From positions 124,001 through 188,000 of the forward strand of contig NZ_JASATX010000004.1 in the NCBI RefSeq assembly GCF_029952955.1: a stretch of 64,000 bases of DNA. The letters run 5' to 3'. Made by a program: the position numbers and the translations under genes. The notes under the pieces were generated by a model. It did no database searches, was not told the origin of the DNA, and was given only the letters and a program-made list of their open reading frames with translations. Shown here piece by piece: positions 53,190-61,809 of the stretch (position 1 is the stretch's first letter; each line of letters starts with the position of its first letter). This stretch comes from Ruicaihuangia caeni (lineage in GTDB: Bacteria > Actinomycetota > Actinomycetes > Actinomycetales > Microbacteriaceae).

Positions 53190-55252
53190 CTTCCAGCACC
53201 GCTGCGCCGCAGGTAGCGGCGAGTTCCAGCGCGCCGATCAAGCGCGCGCCGTTCCGCACAGACATCCAAGGTCTTCGTGCGGTGGCCGTGCTGCTCGTGC
53301 TGGTCTTCCACACCGGAGTGCTGGGACTCGAGGGCGGGTATGTCGGTGTCGACGTGTTCTTCGTCATCTCGGGCTTCTTGATCACCAACCACCTGCTCAG
53401 CTCGTTGGCGAGGGACGGACGGCTGGACTTCGGCCTGTTCTACGCGAGGCGGGTCAGGCGCATTCTCCCGGCATCCTTCGTCGTCCTGGTGCTCACCCTG
53501 GTCGCCTCGGCGGTCTTCATGCCGCCGGCCCTGCGTCCTTCGACCCTGATCGACGCCGTCTGGACCGCCTTCTATGTTCCGAACCTCGCGTTCGCGGTCG
53601 AGGGCACGGAATATCTCGCGGAGACCGCCCCGTCGCCTTACCAGCACTACTGGTCGCTCGGCGTCGAAGAGCAGTTCTACTTGTTCTGGCCGCTGGTGTT
53701 ATTCGTCGTCTGGCTGATCGCTCGAAAGTCGCGTCGAGCGACTGCGGCGATCGTGGCCGTGCTCATGCTCATCTCTTTCGCTGTCGGGTGGTGGCTCACG
53801 TACCGTTCGCAGCCTTGGGCGTTCTTCAGTCTTCCCACCAGGGCCTGGGAACTCGGAGCCGGCGCTGTCATCGCGATCGGCGGCCCGGCGCTTGCAGAGC
53901 GGATTCATCCTGTAATTCGGGCCATCCTGGCTTGGGCTGGACTCGCCGCGATCTTCACGGCCGCTCTTCTCTTCGACGCCACAACGGCGTTTCCTGGTGT
54001 GGCTGCGCTGGTGCCGGTGCTCGGCACCGCGGCGGTGATCTTCCTGCTCCAGGTCGAGACCCCGTATTCTCCCGGGCGTCTCCTTAGCCTGCGGCCGGTG
54101 ATGTGGGTCGGTGCGATCTCCTACTCCTTGTACCTGGTGCATTGGCCGCTGCAGGTCATCCCCGCGGCCGCGGCCGGCCGCCCGCTGGACCCTGTCTGGC
54201 CGATCCTGCTCGCGCTGATCGCCGTGCCGCTCGCTTGGCTGTTGTACGAGTTCGTCGAGAACCCTGTTCGTCGCAACCGGTGGCTCAGCGCACTTCGTCC
54301 GCGCTGGAATCTGGCGATGGCGCTCGGGGCCTCTGGTGCTTCGGCAGCGCTGGCGATCACTGCGATCGGCCTCGCGGGCACGGTTCCCAGCGACTCCGGG
54401 CGACAGGGCGACGCCTCGGTCACCGTCGCGGACTCCGGGGAGCCCCGATTCACCGACTTCGTGCCCAGCAACCTCGAGCCCTCGCTCGCGGAGGTTTCGG
54501 ACGACATTCCGAGGATCTACCCCGACGGTTGCCACCTGGACGTCTCGCAGACCGGTGTGCAACGGTGTTCGTACGGCGATACCGACTCCGACACCGTGGT
54601 CGCGCTCTTCGGTGATTCGCACGCCGCGCAGTGGTTCCCCGCGCTCGAGCGCCTTGCGATCGAGCACTCGTTCCGGCTCGACAGCTACACGAAGTCGTCC
54701 TGCCCCTCGGTGGAAGTTCCCATCACGACGAGGGGCGTGCCCTACTCGGAGTGCGAGACCTGGCGGAACGCCGTGATCCAGCACCTGAATGCCGAGCCGC
54801 CACAACTCGTCGTGCTCTCCAACATGGCCAACCAGCCCGACCAGCCCGACGGTGGTCTCACGCCGACAAGATGGTCCGACGGCGTCCGCTTGGTCGTCGA
54901 CCGTCTTGCGCTCAGCGAGGTCCTCGTGATCAGTGACACCCCGAATGTCGGCGCCACTCCCGCGATCTGCCTTTCGGCTCACCTCGACGACGCGCGCGCC
55001 TGCGATGTCGACCCGAAGACTGCGCTCGACCGGGAGTGGATCACCGCCGAAGCGGATGCGGCCGAATCGGCAGGCGCCACGGTGGTGGCCCTTGACGACC
55101 GGCTCTGCGCCCCGAATGCCTGCGGAATGATCGTGGGCACCACCCTGCTCTACCGGGACGCCCATCACCTGACCGCGACCGCGGCGGCGCAACTCGCGGA
55201 GCCGCTCTGGGCCCACCTCCGTCGGCTCCTTGGATGGCCGTCCTTAGACTGA
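53186..55252 (+). CDS. OafA/OatA-like acyltransferase with SGNH domain
   Basis: A 688-residue protein. The N-terminal acyltransferase-3 domain (residues about 20-390) has RTDIQGLRAVAVLLVLVFH with the family Arg and His, VGVDVFFVISGFLITNHLL, FYARRVRRILPA and HYWSLGVEEQFYLFWPL. The extracellular C-terminal SGNH domain has VVALFGDSHAAQWFPAL (Ser) and a DAHHLT motif (Asp and His). Such two-domain proteins O-acetylate surface polysaccharide or peptidoglycan. GTG 53186 overlaps the stop of the LGFP gene, so the two are co-expressed. The first 20 residues are Ser/Ala-rich. Confidence 0.9.
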   Translation: MTSSTAAPQVAASSSAPIKRAPFRTDIQGLRAVAVLLVLVFHTGVLGLEGGYVGVDVFFVISGFLITNHLLSSLARDGRLDFGLFYARRVRRILPASFVVLVLTLVASAVFMPPALRPSTLIDAVWTAFYVPNLAFAVEGTEYLAETAPSPYQHYWSLGVEEQFYLFWPLVLFVVWLIARKSRRATAAIVAVLMLISFAVGWWLTYRSQPWAFFSLPTRAWELGAGAVIAIGGPALAERIHPVIRAILAWAGLAAIFTAALLFDATTAFPGVAALVPVLGTAAVIFLLQVETPYSPGRLLSLRPVMWVGAISYSLYLVHWPLQVIPAAAAGRPLDPVWPILLALIAVPLAWLLYEFVENPVRRNRWLSALRPRWNLAMALGASGASAALAITAIGLAGTVPSDSGRQGDASVTVADSGEPRFTDFVPSNLEPSLAEVSDDIPRIYPDGCHLDVSQTGVQRCSYGDTDSDTVVALFGDSHAAQWFPALERLAIEHSFRLDSYTKSSCPSVEVPITTRGVPYSECETWRNAVIQHLNAEPPQLVVLSNMANQPDQPDGGLTPTRWSDGVRLVVDRLALSEVLVISDTPNVGATPAICLSAHLDDARACDVDPKTALDREWITAEADAAESAGATVVALDDRLCAPNACGMIVGTTLLYRDAHHLTATAAAQLAEPLWAHLRRLLGWPSLD
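55245..55250 (+). promoter_or_regulatory. -10 box of galE, leaderless arrangement
   Basis: TAGACT followed by GAAGCC and GTG 55257. The box overlaps the last codons of the preceding acyltransferase gene. The next gene's start (56227) carries the same GAAGCCGTG. Confidence 0.55.
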
Positions 55253-55256
55253 AGCC

Positions 55257-56222
55257 GTGAGAGTCCTCGTCACCGGCGGTGCCGGCTATATCGGTGCGCA
55301 TGTCGTGAGGCTTCTCGCGCAGCGCGGCGACACGCCGATCGTCGTCGACGATCTCAGCACAGGCGACCGCGACCGCGTAGGAGGCGCTGAGTTTCACGAA
55401 CTCGACCTCACTGCGAGCGATGCGAATCAGCGACTCGAAGCGCTCCTGCGCGATGCTCGCGTCGACGGGGTCGTGCACTTCGCAGCGAAGAAGCAGGTGG
55501 GCGAGTCGGTCGAGCGGCCACTGTGGTACTTCGAGCAGAACGTGGGCGGCCTGGTCAACCTGCTGCGAGCTGTTGAGACGGTAGGAGTCGAGCGCTTCGT
55601 GTTCTCGTCGTCGGCCTCGGTGTACGGCCACGCCGACGACGCCCTGGTGTCTGAAGCCTCGCCGACCCGGCCGGTCAATCCCTACGGTCAGACGAAGCTC
55701 GCGGGGGAGTGGCTGGTCGGCGATGTCGCCGCTGCGGGCGCCCTTCGTGGCGCGAGCCTGCGCTACTTCAACGTCGCCGGCGCAGGGTGGCCTGATCTCG
55801 GCGACACGGCGGTGCTGAACCTCGTTCCGATGGTGATCGAGCGCATCGAGGCGGGCGAGTCGCCGCGCATCTTCGGCGACGACTATCCGACAGCCGATGG
55901 CACGTGCGTGCGCGACTACGTGCATGTGCTCGACCTCGCTGAGGCCCACCTCGCGGTGCTCGACGCGCTTGCCGATGGTCCGGCCCGGCATGAGGTGTTC
56001 AACATCGGCACGGGGCTCGGCTCATCTGTGCGCGTCATCGTCGATCAGGTGTTGCGCGAAGCCGGGTCGACCCTCGAGCCCGAGGTGCTGGCGCGTCGCG
56101 CAGGCGATCCGCCCGCACTGGTGGCGGACGCGTCGCGCATCGAGCAGCGCATCGGCTGGCGGGCCCAGCGCGGCGTCGCAGAGATCGTCGCCTCGGCGTG
56201 GTCGGCGCACCGCTACCGTTGA
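55257..56222 (+). CDS. galE: UDP-glucose 4-epimerase
   Basis: Extended SDR epimerase of 321 residues: RVLVTGGAGYIGAHVVRLL, HFAAKKQVGESVERP, FVFSSSASVYG, NPYGQTKLAGEW (Tyr-Lys pair) and RYFNVAGAGWPDLGD, plus TCVRDYVHVLDLAEAHL. This is the GalE type that interconverts UDP-Glc and UDP-Gal (possibly also the HexNAc forms) for glycan synthesis. Leaderless GTG start. The family is usually a little longer, about 330-340 residues, but all key motifs are present. Confidence 0.92.
   Translation: MRVLVTGGAGYIGAHVVRLLAQRGDTPIVVDDLSTGDRDRVGGAEFHELDLTASDANQRLEALLRDARVDGVVHFAAKKQVGESVERPLWYFEQNVGGLVNLLRAVETVGVERFVFSSSASVYGHADDALVSEASPTRPVNPYGQTKLAGEWLVGDVAAAGALRGASLRYFNVAGAGWPDLGDTAVLNLVPMVIERIEAGESPRIFGDDYPTADGTCVRDYVHVLDLAEAHLAVLDALADGPARHEVFNIGTGLGSSVRVIVDQVLREAGSTLEPEVLARRAGDPPALVADASRIEQRIGWRAQRGVAEIVASAWSAHRYR
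56214..56219 (+). promoter_or_regulatory. -10 box of GT2 gene, leaderless arrangement
   Basis: TACCGT followed by TGAAGCC and GTG 56227. As with galE, the box lies within the last codons of the preceding gene. Confidence 0.55.
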
Positions 56223-56226
56223 AGCC

Positions 56227-57240
56227 GTGCCCTACTCCGTCTCCGTCGCGCTGTGCACCTACAACGGCGAACGATACGTCGATGAGCAGGTGCGCAGCAT
56301 CCTCTCGCAGAGCCGGCTCCCTGACGAGGTAGTCGTCGCAGACGACGGTTCGACCGATCAGACCCTCGCCATCATCCGTGTCGCCTTTGAAGGGTCGAGC
56401 GTGCGCCTGGTCGTGCTCGAGCCCGAGGAGTCGCCGCTCGGGGTCACCGCCAACTTCGAACGCGCCGTGCGTGCCTGCTCGGGCGATCTGATCGCCCTCT
56501 GTGACCAGGACGACGTCTGGCACTTCGACCGCCTCGATCGCGCGCTGCGCGAATTCGACCAGTCGCCCCGGCTGCTGCTGCAGCACAGTGATGCCAGACT
56601 GACGGATGCCGACGGCCGGCCCCTCGGCGTCACGCTCTTCGAAGGGCTCAGCATCTCGCCCGCCGAGCTGGAGCTCATCGGCCACGGCCGTGCTTTCGAC
56701 GCCTACCTGCGACGGAACCTCGCCACCGGTGCAACGGTGGTGTTCCGGCGCTCCTTGCTCGAAGCGGCCTTGCCCTTTCCCCGTGAGTGGGTGCATGACG
56801 AGTGGCTCGCGATCATGGCCGCGGCGATCGGCACGACGCAGGCGCTCGAAGCGCAGCTGATCGACTACCGCCAGCACGGCAGCAACCAGATCGGCGTGCA
56901 GAAGCCGACGCTGCGCTACAAGATCGGCCGGATGCTGGAACCCCGCGCCGATCGCTATCAGCGCCTTGCCGAGCGCTCCGCCGTGCTGCGGTCGCGCCTC
57001 GAAGCGCTCTCTGCGGCTGGTGCCGGTGCTCGTGCCGGTGCCGGTGCGTCCTCTGTCGACGAGCGTGTGCTGCGCCTGGCGCGCCAGAAGGCTTCGTTCG
57101 AGGCGGCTCGTGCCCACTATCCTCGCGCCCGCCTTTTGCGCCTCGGGCCGGTGCTGCGTCAGTGGCGGCGTGGCTCGTATCGCGTGCTCTCGAGCCAGGG
57201 CGACCTCGACATCGCTCGCGACGTGCTGCAACCCGCCTGA
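56227..57240 (+). CDS. Glycosyltransferase family 2 (rhamnosyltransferase-like)
   Basis: A 337-residue GT2 enzyme: SVALCTYNGERYVDEQVRSIL, VVADDGSTDQTLAII, NFERAVRACSGDLIALCDQDDVW (QDD catalytic motif) and DEWLAIMAAAIG followed by LIDYRQHGSNQIG. This pattern is that of bacterial rhamnosyl/glycosyl transferases acting on capsule or O-antigen. A short in-frame GGTGCC hexamer tract codes for an AGARAGAGA linker near residue 265. Leaderless GTG start just after galE. Confidence 0.87.
   Translation: MPYSVSVALCTYNGERYVDEQVRSILSQSRLPDEVVVADDGSTDQTLAIIRVAFEGSSVRLVVLEPEESPLGVTANFERAVRACSGDLIALCDQDDVWHFDRLDRALREFDQSPRLLLQHSDARLTDADGRPLGVTLFEGLSISPAELELIGHGRAFDAYLRRNLATGATVVFRRSLLEAALPFPREWVHDEWLAIMAAAIGTTQALEAQLIDYRQHGSNQIGVQKPTLRYKIGRMLEPRADRYQRLAERSAVLRSRLEALSAAGAGARAGAGASSVDERVLRLARQKASFEAARAHYPRARLLRLGPVLRQWRRGSYRVLSSQGDLDIARDVLQPA
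57019..57048 (+). repeat. GGTGCC hexamer tract inside GT2 gene
   Basis: Five near-copies of a GGTGCC hexamer in a row, encoding alternating Ala-Gly/Arg. Length change by slippage would keep the frame. Confidence 0.7.
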
Positions 57241-57378
57241 GATCGAGCCCGGCGAGGCGTCGACACGTGACATTGTCCGCGCGAGCCTCCTCCACATGCA
57301 GACCCTTGCGAGAGCTATCCGGAGTTTGCGCGGCAATCGCCCACGCGACGATGGAACGGCCTAGCCTTTCTCGATCAC

Positions 57379-57642
57379 ATGACTGACAATCGAAGGGTGA
57401 TCACCGTGACCGAGCCTCAAGTCTGGGTGCTGATCGGCGTGTTCGCCGCCGGTCTGCTCGGCATGCTCACGCTGCTCTCGACGATGTTCGTCAAGCTCGT
57501 TCAGTCCGGTTTCGACAGTCTCCGCTCCGAACTCCGCTCTGAGATCACGGGGCTGAGCGAAACGATGAACCGCCGCTTCGACTACCTGGATCGCGACGTC
57601 CAGGCGCTGACACGCCGCGTCTTCGGCGACCCCGACCAGTAG
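57379..57642 (+). CDS. Small membrane protein with C-terminal coiled coil
   Basis: An 87-residue protein of unknown function. Residues 13-40 form one membrane helix (VWVLIGVFAAGLLGMLTLLSTMF); the rest, SLRSELRSEITGLSETMNRR and DYLDRDVQALTRR, is a heptad-patterned coiled coil on the other side. Similar short helix-plus-coiled-coil proteins are common in actinobacteria without a known role. TAGCCT at 57362-57367 lies 11 bases before the ATG and may be its -10, giving a very short leader. The 138 bases before it show no gene. It faces the convergent polymerase gene, only 8 bases away. Confidence 0.7.
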   Translation: MTDNRRVITVTEPQVWVLIGVFAAGLLGMLTLLSTMFVKLVQSGFDSLRSELRSEITGLSETMNRRFDYLDRDVQALTRRVFGDPDQ

Positions 57643-57650
57643 GCGAACGC

Positions 57651-58946
57651 CTACGTCAGCGGGTCTTGCTCGAGGGGCCGCTGGAACGCGTTCCGCCAAC
57701 TGAGCCGTTGCGAGGCCTTCACGCAGCAGACGACGAACACCAGCCATCCGAACTCGTACAGGATGCTGCTCTCCGCCAATGCCGAGGTCATGAGCGCGGC
57801 GAGCACGACCGCCGGCCAGGTGTAGACCACGCTTCGCTGGCGGGCGCCGAGCAGCCACGAACGCGCGAACGCGAGCGCCAGCATCCCGACGAAGGCGGCG
57901 ATCCCCACGAGCCCGAGCTGGAACCAGACGTCGAGGTAGGCGTTGGCCGCTGACGTGAGCGTCTGCCGGCTCACCGTGTTGAACAGTGAGAACGGCGAGA
58001 TGCCGGCATCCCACTGGCCGATCCAGCCCCACCCCTCGAGAGGGTGGAGCGGCACGAGCGCCCACACCTGTTGCCACAGCCTCAGCCGCAGATTCAGATC
58101 GCCGGTCGCGTTCAACGCTGTGACGATAGGGGACCGCAGCATCCACACCGCCAGGGCGATCAGAGCGGCGGCCCCGAGGATGGCGAGTTGCCAGAAGGTG
58201 CGCTGCGCCGGCTTCAGCCGACGCACCCCATAGAGCACTGCGGTGGCCGTGATTGCGACGGCGGCAGTGCCGAACGACACGGGCGAGCGAGCCAGCAGCA
58301 GCGTCAAGCCGGCCGCAGCGAGCGACCCGACCGCGAGCCCGCGCGAGATGGACTGCGTGCGCCATTCGATGGTGAAGGTGATGCCGGCGATCACGGCGAG
58401 CAGACCGACCTCGTGGTGGCTGCCCACGATGCCCTGAATCGGTCCGCCGCGCGCGATGTGTCCCCTGATGTCAAGAAACGCGATGGGCACATCGATCAGC
58501 AGCCCGCTGAGCACTTCGAGGGCGAGCGAGAGGCCGAGCGTCGCTCTGAGCACATCTCCGGCCGCGCGGATGATCTGGATCGTGTCGCGTGTCAACGCCA
58601 CCATGAGGCCGAGTGCGGTGAACGCCAGCAGATAGGCCACACCGCCGAGCGTTTCCTGCCGGTACTGACTCCAGAACACGGAGAGGGTCGCCCAGCCGAG
58701 GAAGACGAGCATCGAGATCGGCACGACGGCGAGCCACTCGACTGTGGCACGCCGAGCGATCAGCGATCCGGCGCACAGCGGCACGAGCGTCACGAGCATC
58801 GCGATCAGCCCGGCCTCGCCGATCATCCGCTCCAGCGCGAATGCGAACACCCCGAGCCCCAGCGCGGTCGTCGTCAAGGCCGCAGCCAGCCGCGCATCGC
58901 CGAAGAACGCCTTCAGCGAGCTGCGGATCGAAGCGTGGCGGCTCAT
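57651..58946 (-). CDS. O-antigen ligase/polymerase family membrane protein (Wzy/WaaL-like)
   Basis: A 431-residue membrane protein with about eleven helices. The family signature is the extracellular loop between later helices, here NLRLRLWQQVWALVPLHPLEGWGW followed by NAYLDVWFQLGLVGIAAFVG. Such proteins polymerise or ligate lipid-linked oligosaccharides. The neighbour at 59046-60428 is a clear paralogue with the same motifs (HPVVGWGWTGYW, NAWLDVWLQLGFIG). ATG 58946 lies seven bases after a TAGCGT box, so it is probably leaderless; GTG 58955 is the alternative start. Confidence 0.85.
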   Translation of the reverse strand: MSRHASIRSSLKAFFGDARLAAALTTTALGLGVFAFALERMIGEAGLIAMLVTLVPLCAGSLIARRATVEWLAVVPISMLVFLGWATLSVFWSQYRQETLGGVAYLLAFTALGLMVALTRDTIQIIRAAGDVLRATLGLSLALEVLSGLLIDVPIAFLDIRGHIARGGPIQGIVGSHHEVGLLAVIAGITFTIEWRTQSISRGLAVGSLAAAGLTLLLARSPVSFGTAAVAITATAVLYGVRRLKPAQRTFWQLAILGAAALIALAVWMLRSPIVTALNATGDLNLRLRLWQQVWALVPLHPLEGWGWIGQWDAGISPFSLFNTVSRQTLTSAANAYLDVWFQLGLVGIAAFVGMLALAFARSWLLGARQRSVVYTWPAVVLAALMTSALAESSILYEFGWLVFVVCCVKASQRLSWRNAFQRPLEQDPLT

Positions 58947-58953
58947 CGGCACC

Positions 58954-58959
58954 ACGCTA
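58954..58959 (-). promoter_or_regulatory. -10 box of first polymerase-like gene, leaderless
   Basis: TAGCGT on the reverse strand followed by seven bases and ATG 58946. It falls in the 99-base gap after the second polymerase-like gene, so the two can be transcribed independently. Confidence 0.55.
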
Positions 58960-59045
58960 CCTGTGAGTGCGCCTGCCGACCGTGCGCCGAGCGGTGTGCC
59001 CGGCGCGCAGAAGGCTGGGGCGATCGAGCGGCATCACGGCCGCCA

Positions 59046-60428
59046 TCAGCGCAACTCGGGATCCCTGAACTCGCGCGCGCTCAGACCGATCGCGAGCATG
59101 GCGAACACGACCCACCACCCCTCGACGAGCAAGTGGCTCTCCGACACCGATTGCACCACCAGGAACACCACCACCAGCAGCGGCAGCAGCGTCTCGGGCT
59201 TGAACGGGCGGGGGTCGGTCAGCGAGCGCCGCGGCCGACTCGTCGCGGCCAGCCAGGCCCGCATGAACACGCGAGCGACGAGCATCGCGAAGACGAGCAC
59301 GCCGATGAACCCCAGTTGCAGCCACACGTCGAGCCACGCATTGTGCGCGTGCAGTTGCTCGACCCCGTTCACGACGACGAGACCGTCGAACGGCTCGGTC
59401 CACGGCATCCAATACCCGGTCCAGCCCCACCCGACCACCGGATGCTGGGCCGCCAGGCCCACGACGGTCTCCCAGATGCCGGTGCGGCCGGTCAGGGTCG
59501 AGTCCTTGCCGAACAACTCGAGCGCCGGCTCGGCGAAGAAGGCGATCACGGCGATCACGATCCCTGCCGCTCCCAGCATCACGCGAGTCAGGATGCCGCG
59601 GGCACGCCTCGTGCTCGTGCGCCGGGTGGCGAGAGCGAGCACCAAGGCCACCGCCGTGGCGAGCAGTGCCACGATCACTCCTGCCGAACGGGTGAGCGCC
59701 ACGATCGTGAGCGCGAGCAGCGCCCATGCTCCGTGCCAGACGCGCACGTGTCGGTCGCGCCACCACTGCAGGCCGAACGCGATGAGAGCGATGGCCGCCG
59801 CGGTGCCCAGCATGGTGGAGTTGCCGAGCACGCCCTGGATCTTGCCGTCGACGAACAGCACGTTCCTCGACCACATCTCGAGCTTCAGCAGATCGTCGGG
59901 CGACTTGTCCATCCAGACGGGCCCGATCGGATGCCGGATGAACCAGGCCACGACGAGCTCGAACACGATCGAGAGCCCAAGCAGCCACCGTGACATCAAC
60001 GCAAGCGCATCGAGCATCTGACTGCGCGTCAGAAGGGTTGCCAGCGGCATGGCGGCCACTACGGCGGCGACCAGCAGCGATAGCCCCAGCAGCGTCTCGA
60101 GTCGGTAGTGCGACCAGATGAGGCTGAGTGCGGCGAGGATCAACCAGAGCCGCAGCGAATACGGCACGGCGCCCCACGGGACGCGGCGCCGCTCGCGCAC
60201 GAGCCAGACGATCGCCGTGAGCAGACCGGCGATGACGATCGCGCCCCACGCCCACCAGCCAAGGCCGTTGCGAAGAGCCGGACCGCCGACGCCCGTGAAC
60301 AGCAGGGCGGCACCGAGCATGACTCGCCCGTCGCGCAGCGGAGGGAGCCGGATGCCGCGGCCATCGGCCAGCCGCACGGGCTCAACCGGCCGCGGCGCGA
60401 CGTGCGCGGCATCCGCTCGTTCCCTCAT
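59046..60428 (-). CDS. O-antigen ligase/polymerase family membrane protein (Wzy/WaaL-like)
   Basis: A 460-residue polytopic membrane protein with about eleven helices; ERRRVPWGAVPYSLRLWLILAALSLIWSHYRLETLLG, TGRTGIWETVVGLAAQHPVVGWGWTGYW and HAHNAWLDVWLQLGFIGVLV carry the Wzy_C-type signature. Role as for its paralogue: polymerisation or ligation of a lipid-linked glycan outside the membrane. The N-terminal 30 residues are cytoplasmic and Arg-rich. The ATG at 60428 lies six bases after TACGCT on the reverse strand and has no ribosome site. Confidence 0.86.
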   Translation of the reverse strand: MRERADAAHVAPRPVEPVRLADGRGIRLPPLRDGRVMLGAALLFTGVGGPALRNGLGWWAWGAIVIAGLLTAIVWLVRERRRVPWGAVPYSLRLWLILAALSLIWSHYRLETLLGLSLLVAAVVAAMPLATLLTRSQMLDALALMSRWLLGLSIVFELVVAWFIRHPIGPVWMDKSPDDLLKLEMWSRNVLFVDGKIQGVLGNSTMLGTAAAIALIAFGLQWWRDRHVRVWHGAWALLALTIVALTRSAGVIVALLATAVALVLALATRRTSTRRARGILTRVMLGAAGIVIAVIAFFAEPALELFGKDSTLTGRTGIWETVVGLAAQHPVVGWGWTGYWMPWTEPFDGLVVVNGVEQLHAHNAWLDVWLQLGFIGVLVFAMLVARVFMRAWLAATSRPRRSLTDPRPFKPETLLPLLVVVFLVVQSVSESHLLVEGWWVVFAMLAIGLSAREFRDPELR

Positions 60429-60434
60429 GATTCG

Positions 60435-60440
60435 AGCGTA
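60435..60440 (-). promoter_or_regulatory. -10 box of second polymerase-like gene, leaderless
   Basis: TACGCT on the reverse strand, then CGAATC and ATG 60428. It sits in the 37-base gap after the ROK regulator gene. Confidence 0.6.
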
Positions 60441-60465
60441 CTGGGGTGCCTCGACGACGTGGGTT

Positions 60466-61650
60466 CTACAGCTGCGCGAGCAACCACGCGTCGACGTGCT
60501 GCATGGCGGCGAGTACGCCTCCGATCACCACTGCGTCAGTGCCGAGCGCACTCGGCAGCACGCGCGTCGGCATGTCGAGTTCAGCCAGGATGCTGCGTGT
60601 CGCCGGCGCAGTCAGCAGTCCACGGCCGATGCCGCCACCGACGACAATCGCATCCGGGTCAGCGAAGAGCGCGATCTGTTGCAGCACGGTGCGCAGCGTG
60701 CTCGCCGCCCATTCGAGAACCGCGGTTGCGTGCTCGTCGCCGCTGAGCGCGGCGGTGAACAACTCGGCGCCCGTGAAGACGCGGCGCGCACCTCCCCGCA
60801 ACTGGTACTGACGCACGAGGCCGTCGGCAACGAGTGACTCTCCGAGTGTCGTTCCAATCGAGCTGTACTTCGCTGGAAGCGCTGCCGGCCATCGCATGAG
60901 TCGCCCGAGTCGTCCGTGAGCACCCGTCACGAGTCTTCGGTCGATCGTCATGCCGGCACCGACGCCGATACCTACTTCCACCACGACCAGCAGTTCAGCG
61001 TCAGGGCAGGTCCCTCGCTCGCTGTTCTCTGCGAGTGCCGAGAGATGGTTGTCTTGCCGCACGTCGAAGCGGCAGCCGAATTCGCTCTCGAGCGCGGACC
61101 GCAGCGGTGTGCCCGACCAGCGGTGCGCGAGCCATGGCTGCACGAGAGAACCGGTGTCGTCGACCACCGATGGCACTCCAACGCCCGCGGCGACGAGGGG
61201 TCGGCCGTGGGCGTGCACCGTCAGGAGGTCACGGAGCACGTTCTGCAGTCCACCGCTCAGGTCTCCGTGCAGCTCGACGGTCGGCAATTGCGCCGTAGCG
61301 ACTGTGACACCTGTCAGCGAAGTCATCGCGACTCGCGTGGTCTCGCTTCCCACATCGACTCCCGCGAGCAGCGCACGCTCATCGCGGAAGCGGAACCGGA
61401 CAGTGGGTCGCCCTCTGCGTTGGGGCGACTCGGATTCACCGGAGGGTGCCACGAGGTCGAGCGCCGACAGCTCATCGACCAGGCGGTGCACCGATTGCAC
61501 AGCGAGCCCGGTCTCTGTCGCGAGCTCCGCTCGTGACCACGCGGTTCCCTGCCGGAGGGCGCCGAGCAGCTGCAGCAGGTTGTTCCGTCGCAACGAGCTG
61601 GCGTTGATCGTGCCATCGGCCAGGATCGCGTTCGGCTGCAGCGGACTCAT
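60466..61650 (-). CDS. ROK family transcriptional regulator
   Basis: A 394-residue regulator. An N-terminal winged helix (NLLQLLGALRQGTAWSRAELATETGLAVQSVHRLVDEL) is followed by a ROK sugar-kinase-like domain (LLAGVDVGSETTRVAMTS, VAAGVGVPSVVDDTG, VVEVGIGVGAGMTIDRRL, VVGGGIGRGLLT). The zinc motif CxCGxxGCxE of most ROK proteins is absent and the GExGH segment reads GRLGRLMRW, so the ligand may not be a usual sugar. It is divergent from the ABC importer at 61866 and probably controls it through the dyad at 61742-61776. GGGGTGGG precedes the ATG. Confidence 0.88.
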   Translation of the reverse strand: MSPLQPNAILADGTINASSLRRNNLLQLLGALRQGTAWSRAELATETGLAVQSVHRLVDELSALDLVAPSGESESPQRRGRPTVRFRFRDERALLAGVDVGSETTRVAMTSLTGVTVATAQLPTVELHGDLSGGLQNVLRDLLTVHAHGRPLVAAGVGVPSVVDDTGSLVQPWLAHRWSGTPLRSALESEFGCRFDVRQDNHLSALAENSERGTCPDAELLVVVEVGIGVGAGMTIDRRLVTGAHGRLGRLMRWPAALPAKYSSIGTTLGESLVADGLVRQYQLRGGARRVFTGAELFTAALSGDEHATAVLEWAASTLRTVLQQIALFADPDAIVVGGGIGRGLLTAPATRSILAELDMPTRVLPSALGTDAVVIGGVLAAMQHVDAWLLAQL

Positions 61651-61741
61651 CCCACCCCGTTCTCGTCACGTCGGCGATCCGGCAACCGGGCTCGTCGCTG
61701 AGCATCCAGATGCGCCAACTAGTTCACACTCAAAGATTAAT

Positions 61742-61776
61742 GACTCAACGGTAGACCATTCCGTCCGTTTTGAGTC
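61742..61776. promoter_or_regulatory. Dyad operator candidate between ROK gene and ABC importer
   Basis: GACTCAACGG at 61742-61751 is complementary to CCGTTTTGAGTC at 61765-61776 apart from two extra T bases in the right arm. The element lies in the A+T-richer 215-base divergent region, just upstream of the importer promoter. ROK regulators usually bind such inverted repeats. Confidence 0.45.
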
Positions 61777-61780
61777 GGGT

Positions 61781-61809
61781 TTCAAGGTGTTGTAGTTTTC
61801 TCCTACGCT
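61781..61809 (+). promoter_or_regulatory. Promoter of the amino-acid ABC importer
   Basis: TTCAAG at 61781-61786, a 17-base spacer and TACGCT at 61804-61809. The leader of about 50 bases ends in an AGAAGGA ribosome site before ATG 61866. Confidence 0.55.
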
